Position numbers and translations under genes: made by a program
In this document: piece by piece, positions 1 through 9,959 of the stretch
How the letters are laid out: the number at the start of each line of letters is the position of its first letter
Position numbering within the stretch: the first letter of the stretch is position 1
From: Amyloporia xantha
Lineage: Eukaryota > Basidiomycota > Agaricomycetes > Polyporales > Adustoporiaceae
Length of the DNA stretch: 64,000 nucleotides
Reading direction: 5' to 3'
Assembly: GCA_036971615.1 (NCBI GenBank)
Contig: JAYKKR010000029.1
Location: 468,050-532,049, forward strand
The notes under the pieces: generated by a model
What the model saw: the letters and a program-made list of their open reading frames with translations, nothing else
Told to the model about the DNA's origin: nothing
Databases searched by the model: none

Positions 1-1572
1 AGGTATTCACGTCTCTGATGCCTCACGTAGCTGACAGTGTTCCTTCAGGTGGTACTTGGAAGCGGATTGCACCCCCTCTCACAGACTCCCTGGGGAATCC
101 ATATGAGTGCGACAGTACGGTAAGTATCTGGCCACTGTCATAGGCAGAGCTCTGATCTGGTTTGTGCAGAGTTGTGCTCTGCAAATCCATGGCTACACCG
201 AACGATACGATGCCAGGGCCACTTACAGTACACCATCTGTTCCAGGCCTCCTTATGGCTGTCGGAAATGTGGGAACAACCCTGGCAGGATACACGGAGAG
301 TGATACCTTCCTCAGCCGAGATGCTGGATTCACATGGGAGGAGGTCCACAAGGATGCGCATCTATGGGAATTTGGCGACTCAGGGTCCATACTCATCATG
401 GCGAACGATGAAGAACCCACCGACCATGTACTGTTTAGTACAGATGAGGGGAAGAGTTGGCGAGAGTACCGGTTCAGTGACGAGAAGGTTCGCGTCAAGG
501 AAATTGTCACTGTACCGTCGGACACAAGCAGGAGGTTCATCTTGATGGGTTACTACCCTCGCTCTCCAGCCGTGCACGTTGCTGTACATATTGACTTCAC
601 ATCTTTAACTTCCCGTCAATGTGAGTACTCGTGGGGCGTGTTTCAATGTTTACATACTGAACGTATATCAGGTGTGTTGAGCATTGAGGATCCTAGCCAT
701 GATGACTTCGAAATGTGGAGCCCAAGCGAAGAACGAGCCGAATTATGTTTATTCGGTCGACAGGTCAGTGCTGAATATCAGCAGATATTTGGGATACTAA
801 ATGCTGTCCCCGAAGACAATCTATCACCGCCGAAAACGGGACGCCAATTGTGTTGTTGGTAACCAACCCAAGACACAAGAAAAGGTAGTGAAGAACTGTG
901 CATGCAGTGAGGTTGATTTCGAATGGTGCGTCGTCTTACTGCATTCTTGCTAACTTTGATCTCACCTTACTGACTCTGTATATATTGTACAGTGAGTTCA
1001 ACTACCAGAGGAACGAGGCAGGCGAATGCGTGCTTGTTCCAGGAAGAGAGCCATTAGGAGATGACGACTCATGTCGGAACGGTGAGGATTACTGGTATGA
1101 ACGTACGGCATACCGCAAGATTCCTATCTCGAGTTGTGATGGCGGCCTTCGTCTCGACTTGGGATCGCAACATGTCTGCCCTGGCTTCAAAGCCCACAGC
1201 GGGCTATTCTGGGCAACCGTCATCATGCTACCCTTCGCGTTTGCTGGACTGATTGGCTGGTGGTTCTATCGCAAGCACGGACTTGCCAGGGGGTATGTGC
1301 CCACACAAATGTGAAGACATGACAACTAAGATTCTTTTTTTCGCAGGACTATTCGCCTTCCTGGGGGAGACACTGGTTACAGGAGCGAGTCTGGTCTTCT
1401 CGATACCATTGCGTCGGTGCCGTGGTATCTCATGGGGCTGGCGAGTGTCATATGGGAGGCCGTCGCGTCCAGGTTCAGCGATGCCACACTGGGCATGCGT
1501 ACCCGCACCGGGTACAGGACGGTACCTGTAGACGAAGACGCACAGATTCTTCGCTTCGAGGACGACGAGTAG
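1..1572 (+). CDS. VPS10: Vps10/sortilin-type vacuolar sorting receptor, C-terminal part (5' end outside window)
   Basis: Type I membrane receptor that carries soluble vacuolar hydrolases such as carboxypeptidase Y from the late Golgi to the endosome. Only the C-terminal portion is present; the window opens at an exon end (1-2) followed by an intron at 3-48. I infer exons 49-119, 170-620, 672-763, 816-925, 993-1292 and 1347-1572; all junctions are GT-AG and keep frame. Visible family hallmarks are GGTWKRI, the Asp-box-like [11 protein letters not shown] and [11 protein letters not shown], the DDFEMWSP segment, and the Cys-rich 10CC module ([17 protein letters not shown]). These are followed by one membrane helix ([19 protein letters not shown]) and a cytosolic tail ending near RFEDDE. 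The tail contains DTGYR and TGYRTVP, possible tyrosine sorting signals. The last exon must be read in a different frame from the longest open frame; only that frame gives the conserved tail. A likely cargo type, carboxypeptidase Y, is encoded at 36.6 kb. Confidence 0.93.
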
Positions 1573-1944
1573 ATGGAAAAACATCCGAGGTGGCCAACGG
1601 GGCCACCGGGGCAAGACTCGTGTACTATGCTAGATTCTGTGTCGATTGTGCTGCATACCGCTCGGTCTAATCTGTGTCCGTAATTCAGTTTATCATGTAT
1701 TCGCATATTTATAATGATACTATTCAACCATGGAATACGGAAAAAATACTTCAAAGGGAGCGTAGGCGGCTCACCGTGTAGTGTAACTGACTAACAGGTC
1801 TTCATTACTGGTGAATTGGGTATGGGTGATGCTACAGTGTAAGATACAGAACGAACACACGAGAGCAATAAAGCACAACATAAAGGGACCGTCATATGAC
1901 AGGTCATAAGCGTCCGTAGTCCACTTCTCGTGGTAAACGGCATT

Positions 1945-2746
1945 TTAGTCAATGACGCCTAAATGGTCTTCTTTGATGGTCCCTATTGCAAACTGTACAC
2001 AGATGAGGAAAAGAACAAGGCCAAGGTTCTAGAGATTCACGAAACACCGTACGTACAATTTCTGTCGCGTCTACACGCGTTCCCACAATTTTTAGTCGGA
2101 TTCTAGTGTTCTTCTCAATAATCTTTAGGCCGCCAAGAGGTGAGCTAGAGCGCGTCCGCTGATGCCTCGCTGACAACACGCACCTGTTCTTCCGACGCGA
2201 ATGATGGTGGATTTGAATTTGGGTCAAATTTTAGGTCTGGGTGGATAAGCTGTGCGAGCGGTAAGCGATGCACGGAGTGGGGAGGGGGTTGTGCCGACTC
2301 ACTTGATGGGACACGAATACTGTCAGAGGTCCAACATCTGCGAAAAAGCCCATCTACACCCAGACGAGCCAGAGTCCAGATACGACCGCAGACGTGCAAT
2401 ACGGAACGCGTACCTTATTCACGTTGTTGACCACTCCATCCACTACCTCTCCCTTGAAGGGTTTGAAGACGATCGCTCTGTAGCGGGTGATGAACTCGGC
2501 CTGTCCGCTGCCGCTGAGAACCATGCCCTTGCCAATGTCCAGAATGGACACGACCGCAATGATGTAGCCGAATTGTCCAGAGCAGGTTCCCTCGACGTCC
2601 GAGTAGAGCTTCGATTCCAGGAATTGCAACATGCGGGGGCCAAAGTAGGATGGGTGAAGGAGAATGGTGTGCGACAGCTCTTTCTGGCGAATCCCTTCTC
2701 AATTGAAATTTCACTGCACATACGGAGCACTTACAATGAAGAACAT
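1945..2746 (-). CDS. RPB7: DNA-directed RNA polymerase II subunit Rpb7
   Basis: Subunit of the Rpb4/7 stalk of RNA polymerase II, which binds nascent RNA and supports initiation and mRNA export. Six exons on the minus strand (2735-2746, 2414-2683, 2303-2353, 2184-2249, 2057-2122, 1945-1992) sum to 513 nt, or 170 aa; the yeast protein has 171. The start exon is only four codons (MFFI), followed by [18 protein letters not shown], the highly conserved N-terminus. Then come the SHS2/RNP-like part ([14 protein letters not shown]) and the C-terminal OB/S1 fold ([18 protein letters not shown]). The protein ends in DHLGVID. It is tail-to-tail with the Vps10 gene, 372 nt apart. A 204-codon open frame on the plus strand over the same bases is only its antisense. 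All splice sites are GT-AG; the tiny first exon is easy to miss in automated annotation. Confidence 0.96.
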
Positions 2747-2856
2747 GGTGGACACAGGGCTGCCGTGCAAGGAGCAGTGGACGAGGTCGAGTTGCAAATG
2801 CTCGAATATTGGCAATTCAAGTACGACGATAACGGTAAAATACATAATCTTGGCAA

Positions 2857-2930
2857 GGCCGGCTAGCTCAGTTGGTTAGAGCGTGGTGCTAATAACGCCA
2901 AGGTCGTCGGTTCGACCCCGGCGTTGGCCA
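2857..2930 (+). tRNA. tRNA-Ile (anticodon AAU), intronless
   Basis: A complete cloverleaf can be folded by eye. The acceptor GGCCGGC pairs with GTTGGCC (two G-U pairs). The D arm is GCTC/GAGC, the anticodon arm TGGTG/CGCCA has loop CTAATAA (anticodon AAT), and the T arm GTCGG/CCGGC has loop TTCGACC. The discriminator base is A. It decodes AUU/AUC, with A34 presumably edited to inosine. It lies 110 nt upstream of the divergent RPB7 start, so Pol III and Pol II promoters are close together. Confidence 0.96.
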
Positions 2931-3150
2931 TAACATGGTGGGAACAGAATTTTTGTCTCTTTATGTTGCTCGAATGGTCTCTCGCAAGTTCGCCTTCAAC
3001 GAATTGGCGTCGTTCATCACAGTGCATGCGCATGCTCGGGTCGAGTGAGGACTCCTGTTTCTCACACAGATGTTGCTCGAAGCGCCACTGTTCATGCTTT
3101 GCATAGATAGTGTTGTGTGCCAGTGATTTGTGCCAGTGCCGCTTTTGCAG

Positions 3151-4492
3151 ATGACTTCCAAACGCTACCGCGACACTTCAAATGGTTCATTTTCCCTGTC
3201 TCCTTCCCCCGAACCCACCCCCAAGGCAGTACGCACTGCTCTCCCTTCGGACTCTGCCTCTTCCTCCAGTCCGCTCCTGTGCACGCTTCCACCTACATGC
3301 AATCCGCCACACAATCGACCTACGCCACTGGCTAATACCAGTGAACTTGAGTCTCACTACGCAACATATCATGCCCACGTATGCGAAGAAAGAGATTGCG
3401 GATGTGTATTCCCTGATGCGAAGTTGTTAGAACTGGTGCGTTTGTCGGCTGGGGCCTCCGTCGAGTTGCGCTAGGCCTTTGCCATCTGATGTGCGAATTG
3501 TATTGACAATTCCGCTCTGCTACGTGTAGCATCAAACAGAATGCCATGACCCACTTGCAGCAGTACGAAAAGATAGAGGAGAGAAAATTGTAAGTGTTGC
3601 TTGTGCTTATCGCATGACCCTCTTGAATATCTGACGAGTCGTCCATTGATGGATAATCACATATATTCGTCAACCGTGTACCGTGTTCATTTAGTTTGCC
3701 TGTCACGTTGATACGTGCCCTCGCCATTTCCTGACACCCAAAACGCGGCGACTGCATCTGATCCAAGCACATGGCTATCCGAAAGAATACTTTTTCGCAG
3801 TCACTAACAAGGGCGTCGGAGGACTACTGAAAAGATGGGGTGAGGGTGTGAGCATGATTCGGGGACAGTGGAAGGAGCGAGATATGTCGACAAGTGGTGG
3901 AGACCGCGATGGTCTTCGGGGTGACGATAGCGAGGACGAGAGCGAAGAGGACGCGGACTCGGCGGAGGCGTCGGAGAACGACGATATCGAGATAGTCATA
4001 GACGCGAATGATCGCGCGGACGCGGTCAAGACAGAGGGAGGGCCATCCAGCGCGAAGCAAGGGAAGAAGAAAAAGGCAGACTCAGACTCGGCGGTGGACA
4101 CCCTCACGGGTGCGCTCGACTCATTGTCACTCGTCCCGCCAAACATCAGGTTCGGACGAGGTGTGAGGCGAGGAGGGTTAGCTGCAGGCAATGGAGGCGT
4201 TGTCTCGCGTGGAGTCGGAGTCACCAGGGGTGGGCTTCGCGCGAGAGGACGGGGCGCGGTGCATGCGCCAGCAGCAGCATCGGGCCATTCGATTGGAAGG
4301 GGGACCAGTGAGACGCAAACGCAGGGCTCGACACGCGGTATCCTCGGGGCAGGAAACCTCAGACGCGGCACGCGTGGGTTTCCGGCTGCCCGAGCGAGCG
4401 TGCTCGTGAATGCAAGAGGTGTGCGTGGGATGGGTCGAGGAAGGGGCGCACGCGGGACTGGCCGCGGGGGTGCCCCGGCGCCGGCGTACTAG
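3151..4492 (+). CDS. ZNF511-like C2H2 zinc-finger protein with RG-rich tail
   Basis: Probable nucleic-acid-binding nuclear protein. Exons 3151-3435, 3530-3589 and 3695-4492 are joined by GT-AG introns. I place the start at the ATG at 3151 (MTSKRYRD), since the upstream open frame begins with GTG. Three zinc-finger units are spread over the introns. Finger 1 is CTLPPTC...HYATYH. Finger 2 has its cysteines in VCEERDCGC and its histidines in HQTECH on the second exon. Finger 3 is CHVDTC...HLIQAH followed by GYPKEYFF. This finger order and the trailing HGYP motif match the ZNF511 family. The C-terminal half is acidic (DDSEDESEEDADS) and then rich in RG/GRG (RGRGARGTGRGG), which suggests RNA binding or arginine methylation. 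The specific function of fungal members is not known to me. Confidence 0.82.
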
Positions 4493-4983
4493 GACTCCGC
4501 GAGTCTGAGACTGTACAGAGCGAGATTGATTGGGCGACGGCCATGGTCCATGGCACGCTCTGCGGTTACTGATGAAGTGCGACGAGCTTGTAACACGGTG
4601 AGCATCTTGATTAATTGCTAAGAAGGCGGGATACGTTTGAGTAGACACGAAAAGCAATGAGATGATCTCTCAAGTTCACAGAAACTTAGACGCGTACGCT
4701 ACGGTATCGATATCGACATGTTATCCAGTTCTGTCCGATTCATTTATACATCGCTCAAGACCCTACGCGCGGATCCAAATACTCGCGTGATTTTGTTTTA
4801 TCGTCCATAGGTGATGTAGTCTCCAACAAGTAGCAGTCCTTCATGCGAAGGTACTGGTAACTCCCAGTCCAGAACAGATATCGAGCTTCTCCAGAGACGT
4901 ATATTTTGATGGTATTGTTGACATTAGGTCGCAACAGCGCAACACAGAAGATCGTTTCCAATGGAGAGGGAGGTTGAACCGAA
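4493..4983. other. Intergenic, convergent 3' ends
   Basis: Region between the 3' ends of the zinc-finger gene (+) and the F-box gene (-). Only short open frames without family resemblance; I see no repeat or RNA gene. Confidence 0.6.
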
Positions 4984-5847
4984 TCAACCGAAGGTCAGAT
5001 TCCAGCGGTATGTCGACCTGAGCGAATAACGTAGCTGAAGGCAGACGTGAGGATCGAGCGCAACGAAAAGAGGATAGACGTCCTCACCTATATCGTGTGC
5101 GTCGCCTTCGTTGCACGATAGTGAAATCACTAAAGTTTCCGGAAGAGAAGTCGATGTCGCAAGCAGCGAGCATATGAAACTTGCATCTGCCCTACTTGTA
5201 ACTGCGACATCAAGACAGGACAGTCGGATGAAATCGAGGCTCTGAAAGAGCCAGTGTATAGTGGCACAGCTCGACGACTTGAGCCCGACCTTTGGAATGC
5301 AATGGGCGCTGTTGCCTTCAGCATCTGTCCCTCGGTCAGACTCGAAGTGATCATGAGATTCCACGACGTCGCTGAGCCACAGGGTGGCGAGTCCGGGAAA
5401 GATGTTGGTAATGCTGCCCATGTCCGCCCGATCAACTGTCGTACATCGGACGTGAAGGGTCTGGATCTCGGGAAAGCGTAATCGTGCCCCCATTGATTTC
5501 ATAGGACGGGGGAGGGTGTATTGCAAAGCGCGCGGCCGGCCTGCTGCAGCCAACTTCAGGTGCTGAACACGATTCAGCGGTACGAGGAGCGTGCATGCCG
5601 TCTCAAGGTCTGAAGTGACGAGCGTATGGACGTATTGAGCGACACTTGGGTACGTCTCAAAATGTACCCTGCTTCCTGCTTGCACTGACTTGTCCCAATG
5701 GGTAATAGAGATGGTATCGAAGAGATGAAAACGAGCTGACGGGACCCAAGCACGGCAGGTGAGACTGCAAGACTTGAGAGCGGCATGGTCATCCCGTAGA
5801 TTAGCGAGGATATGATCGTGGATCTCGGTAGGTAGCTTGGGCGACAT
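4984..5847 (-). CDS. F-box domain protein
   Basis: Predicted substrate-recognition protein of SCF ubiquitin ligases. Single open frame of 287 aa. It begins MSPKLPTEIHDHILANLRDD and continues with the CSLTCRAW motif and ARFHLFDTISI, the usual basidiomycete F-box signature (residues 4-45). The remainder is a divergent leucine-rich region, for example RFPEIQTLHVRCTTVDRADM and IFPGLATLWLSDVV. It does not belong to the other F-box family that dominates 10-41 kb: it lacks the LNQDVL...SYL box and the terminal WWW motif. No intron is needed. The last residues (YRWNLTFG) may continue through an unrecognised intron, as related proteins are often longer. Confidence 0.8.
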   Translation of the reverse strand: MSPKLPTEIHDHILANLRDDHAALKSCSLTCRAWVPSARFHLFDTISITHWDKSVQAGSRVHFETYPSVAQYVHTLVTSDLETACTLLVPLNRVQHLKLAAAGRPRALQYTLPRPMKSMGARLRFPEIQTLHVRCTTVDRADMGSITNIFPGLATLWLSDVVESHDHFESDRGTDAEGNSAHCIPKVGLKSSSCATIHWLFQSLDFIRLSCLDVAVTSRADASFICSLLATSTSLPETLVISLSCNEGDAHDIGEDVYPLFVALDPHVCLQLRYSLRSTYRWNLTFG

Positions 5848-6280
5848 CGGTCCTGGGGAACCTGAATGAGCACTTCACAGTCAATTCGATAGGAAGAGCA
5901 TACTATGCGCACCGTTTGTAACAGGTAGACTTTACGGAGTATACACATTCTTGAGACTCGAAAGCATATAAATGCTGTCCAACGCCGCTCAATCATCATG
6001 GGGTATGCCAACAAGATCCAGGCAATAAGTATGCAAGGACATATGCATAGGACTAGTCCCGACCTGGTGCGTTCTCGATCGATCGACAATTCAAGTTGAT
6101 GAACTGGTCCCCCTCGTCCAGCCATATGCATAAGGCCTGAGGCCTGAGGCCTCGACGCTGCTGCTCGACTCGTTCGAGAATGGCATTCATCCCACAGTTT
6201 CCAGAGACTCTTGGTATCATGTCGGATTGGGCACTAAATTAAATCAGTTGCTGCCGCTTCGAGAGGGGGAGAACTTCGAG
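5848..6280. other. Intergenic, divergent promoters
   Basis: Upstream region shared by the F-box gene (-) and the FunK1 kinase (+). No convincing coding frame; the 19-bp array that follows lies in the same gap. Confidence 0.5.
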
Positions 6281-6394
6281 TCTGCACTGACTTCTGGAGT
6301 CTGCACTGACTTCTGGAGTCTGCACTGACTTCTGGAGTCTGCACTGACTTCTGGAGTCTGCACTGACTTCTGGAGTCTGCACTGACTTCTGGAG
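6281..6394 (+). repeat. 19-bp minisatellite, six copies
   Basis: Six perfect head-to-tail copies of TCTGCACTGACTTCTGGAG start at 6281, 6300, 6319, 6338, 6357 and 6376. The unit is not a multiple of three, and the array lies between divergent genes, so it is noncoding. Its identity across all copies suggests recent expansion. Confidence 0.97.
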
Positions 6395-6695
6395 TCGTCA
6401 GGCACGCGTCTGTGCCGTGTGGCGTGACGCAGCCACGTGACCGTACGCGGGCCACACTCGCGACGCGCCGCGAAACCGTTCTGCGTACGATATCGATCAT
6501 CTCCGAACACTCCCAGAAGAGTTCTTGCATAGCTATCCGGTTGGAATATATCTACGGCCGTCAAACCTTTATGGCATCTGGTCTAAGGTTCTACAATAGG
6601 ACTCATTCGTACCGAGACCACTTTCCGTAGTAGAGTCGACGTCGACACAAGGAATAGGAAACCTGGAAAAATATCTTCGAGGACTTGCTGCAGAA

Positions 6696-9121
6696 ATGGA
6701 AAGCCACTTTGCCGAGGTCAGCTACGACGTGTTCATGAACAGCTTTGCCCCAGGACCCAGTCCCACAGCGGAGGATTGGACTCGTTTTGAGCGGTTCGAT
6801 GGCGCAATTTTCGACAAGAAGGAGGAGTTTTCTGTGTGCAAGGAATTTGTGAGCGTCTTCTTTATCTATATCTATATGGACCTGATAATGAATCTACATA
6901 GTGCCGAGTCGTGCGATCTGTTCTCGATGCCTGTTCACCTCAAAGACTTTCTGTCAAGGACGCTGGAGATTGGCCAGACACAACTGATGGTACTGATTCC
7001 GCATCTGGGGAAAAGAAGAGACCTGATGTCGTCTTATATCCTAATACTGAGCGAGCTACGAAGGCATTCACTCTTACGGACAAGGATCTCGGGAGGAGCA
7101 CTACTGCTTCACTTAGGAATCGAAGAGCCTACATTGCAGAAGTCAGGTGGGCCTGGATCTGCGTCCCTGTGGAGTTCACAACCAGCAATGAAAAAGCGCC
7201 ATTCGAGTTTTCCAATGAAGCCGATAAAGAAATTGGCTTTATCCGCAGGTCGCTCGAAGGTCGGGAGGCGAGAGGACAGATCGCTGATTACGCGGCCAAA
7301 ATACTACGGCGACAGCATCGGCAGTTTTGCTTTATGATCGTAGTATGCCAACGACAGGTACGTCTCATCCGTTGGGACAGAGTCGGGGCTGTTGTCTCGG
7401 AGCCATTCGAATTTGTGGAGCACCGGGACAAATTGTTCACATTCATCTACCGATTGAGCAAGATGGACGATGCTCAGCGCGGCTGCGATCCTACTGCCGC
7501 CTTGGCTACGGAGGGAGAAATGCAGATTATGAAAGAATGCAAGGATGGTCTGACTGGTTATCATCTCCGCTTCTTGGATGAAGCTATGGAAGATGGGTGG
7601 CCAATTTACAAGATCACTGTTCGGCCGCAGGATCTCGTTCCAGAGGAAACACTTTGCCCATCGATTGACGGTTCACACAAGCCAGAGACGACAGTTGAGA
7701 TAGACACACAGCCGCGTTGTTTCCTGGTTGGAAAGCGATATTTTGCTAGTGATTCGCCTGTGGGGCCCGGAACAACAGGCTACGTGGCGTATGACATGAC
7801 CACTGGAAAACTGGTATTCATGAAGGACAGCTGGCGTGTCGACTTGGCCAGTGCCACGCCTGAACGAGACGTGTTTATACGACTGTGGCAACATGGCGTC
7901 CGCAATATCGCCACACCTATCAGTGGTGGCGATGTGCATAGCAGCGATGGTCAAGAGATTCAACGGACTAGAACACAAGAATTCTTATCGAGTCTATTGG
8001 CGCGCATTCACTATCGGCTCATAGTGAAGGAAGTCGGCCGCCCTTTAGAAGAATACACGAATGGACACGAGATGGCCAAGGTTGTTCTGGATGCTCTGAA
8101 AGGTCCGTCTCATTGTCAGTCGCAACAGAATACTGTACTGATGTTGTTACAGCACATAAAGATGCGTGGGAGAAGGCCGAAGTCCTCCATAGGGATATCA
8201 GTCTCGGTAACATCTTAATCTATGAGGACCCTGAAGACACAGGAAAGGAGGGTACGGTGACGCGAGGCATTTTGAACGACTGGGATCTTTGCAAGTACAA
8301 AGAAGCAATGGACAATGGTGCAACTCAGTTTGGTCGCTCGGTGAGTGTATGTCATCTTCTATTTCAGACCCTCCTTTACTTGCATAATGTTGCAGGGGAC
8401 GTGGCAGTTCATGTCTGCTCTGCTCTTGATGTATCCAGGTCGTAAGAGACACGAAGTCTCTGACGACCTGGAATCCTTCGTCCATGTCATTGACTGGTTA
8501 TGTTTGAGATTCCATCAACATCAGAGGATGGATCCTCAATATTTGGAGCAACGAGTTCGATCTATATATGACTTTCGCTCCAAGGACCGCTTGCGATCTG
8601 GATTCGATGTTGGTGGATATTTCAAGCTAGACATGATGTCCTCCAGGCAGCCCCACGTTAGCATCATTGGTAATCCACCTCTCAAGAAGCTCGTAGATTC
8701 TCTTTCAAGCCTCTGTCGAATGCACTTCGCCGCTATTGACTTATCCGCATACGAGGTCGATGCCAGCGCAGATGAAGCTCACCCGTCTTCGGACGATGCA
8801 ACGTCTGCAAGTTCCGGCTCAACATTGGATCCTCTGTCATGGGAGACCAAGGTTGGACAGCTTATGGTCCAAGCACAACCTGTACTCGCAAACCACGAAC
8901 AGATCCTTTTGATCTTCCAAAATGCAGTCTCTCGCAATGACTGGATTGCAGACAAAGGACCCGACAAGTTTGCGCAATTTGAATCGCTCAACAGTTCGAA
9001 GATGGTACATTCGAGCGAAGCAACCTGGGGACCAAGGCGCAAAACGGAGGGGTCCAGCGATAGCGCAGCTTCGCCGAGGGTCAAATGGTCGAGAGGATCG
9101 ACCGGGAGTAGACAGGCTTAG
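6696..9121 (+). CDS. Fungal-type protein kinase (FunK1 family)
   Basis: Member of the fungus-specific FunK1 kinase family expanded in Agaricomycetes; substrates are unknown. Exons 6696-6848, 6902-8102, 8153-8340 and 8396-9121 give 755 aa with phases consistent across all GT-AG introns. The N-terminal half contains the family's conserved region (KKRPDVVLYPN; RAYIAEVRWAWICVPVEF). The C-terminal lobe shows catalytic LHRDISLGNILIYED and the metal-binding DWDLCK, where DWD replaces the usual DFG as is normal in this family. GTWQFMS and ...DDLESFVHVIDW follow. The glycine loop is weak (VGPGTTGYVAYD). A short Ser-rich tail follows (HSSEATWGPRRKTEGSSDS). The ATG at 6696 is the first in frame, but open sequence extends upstream without an ATG to about 6600, so an additional 5' exon is possible. 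Confidence 0.9.
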
Positions 9122-9959
9122 TCTTCGCAACCTGATCTCGCCCCTATTTCAGAAGACTTGAAGGCTCAGGCATGATTATTACTCGCCCTGTATCACCGTG
9201 CCTCATCAGACGAAGGTCATGAACGTCTAATCTCACTCATTCTGGTTTATGTCTGTTGTACATTCTGACTGCTATGGAAGGAGTCCCCCTCATGTATTAG
9301 TGATACTCTCTTGCTAATTATACGCAATTCTATGATGGGTACTATAAGTGCCCCTCAGGCTGGGTTTATAATTGAGACAGTGTTTATAAAGCTATAGCGT
9401 GAATACCAAAAACCGTTATAAACCCGGGCCCGCTGACAGTATGAACAACGTATTATGCGCCATATGTGGCCAGAATTATTGTATGATATCTTGAATTCAT
9501 CATAGCTCAAGAAATGCGAACACTGGTAGCAAGAAACAAGGCCTTCGCGATCGGCGAGACCAACCTGTTTTCTTATTTTGATTTTCGTCCTGTTGTGTCT
9601 CATTCGACAAGAGTCGGAAGGAAGCTGGGGCACTAAAACAAAGTTCATCGCTCTATTTTCCTTACACAAGACGTCAAGACTACATAAGGGACAAGAGGTA
9701 CGAAAGAAAAACGTGAGATTTTGCTGATGCTCGTCTTTCTAGACCCGGACTTGGGTGAGCGATTAGTACCTCAGCTTGATGGGTCAAGCCATTTGACTCA
9801 AGAGACGTGTCGGGTTGAGGACCACTGGTCCATCGTCTGGCAGGCGATATTTCGAAAATGTATACCGTTTGCAGCACCCTCTCTCCGAACTCATCTAAGG
9901 CCCACGCACATGGCGAATTATGAGAGGGATCTACGAGAGGGCTTCAAGGAGCGTGGTTA
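9122..9959. other. Intergenic
   Basis: Downstream flank of the kinase gene up to the edge of the inverted duplication. AT-richer than its surroundings, with only short unrelated open frames. I see no gene. Confidence 0.55.

Noticed and set aside
2252..2866. 204-codon plus-strand open frame
   Set aside because: It is the antisense of the RPB7 exons; the minus strand gives a full Rpb7 protein with consistent splice sites.
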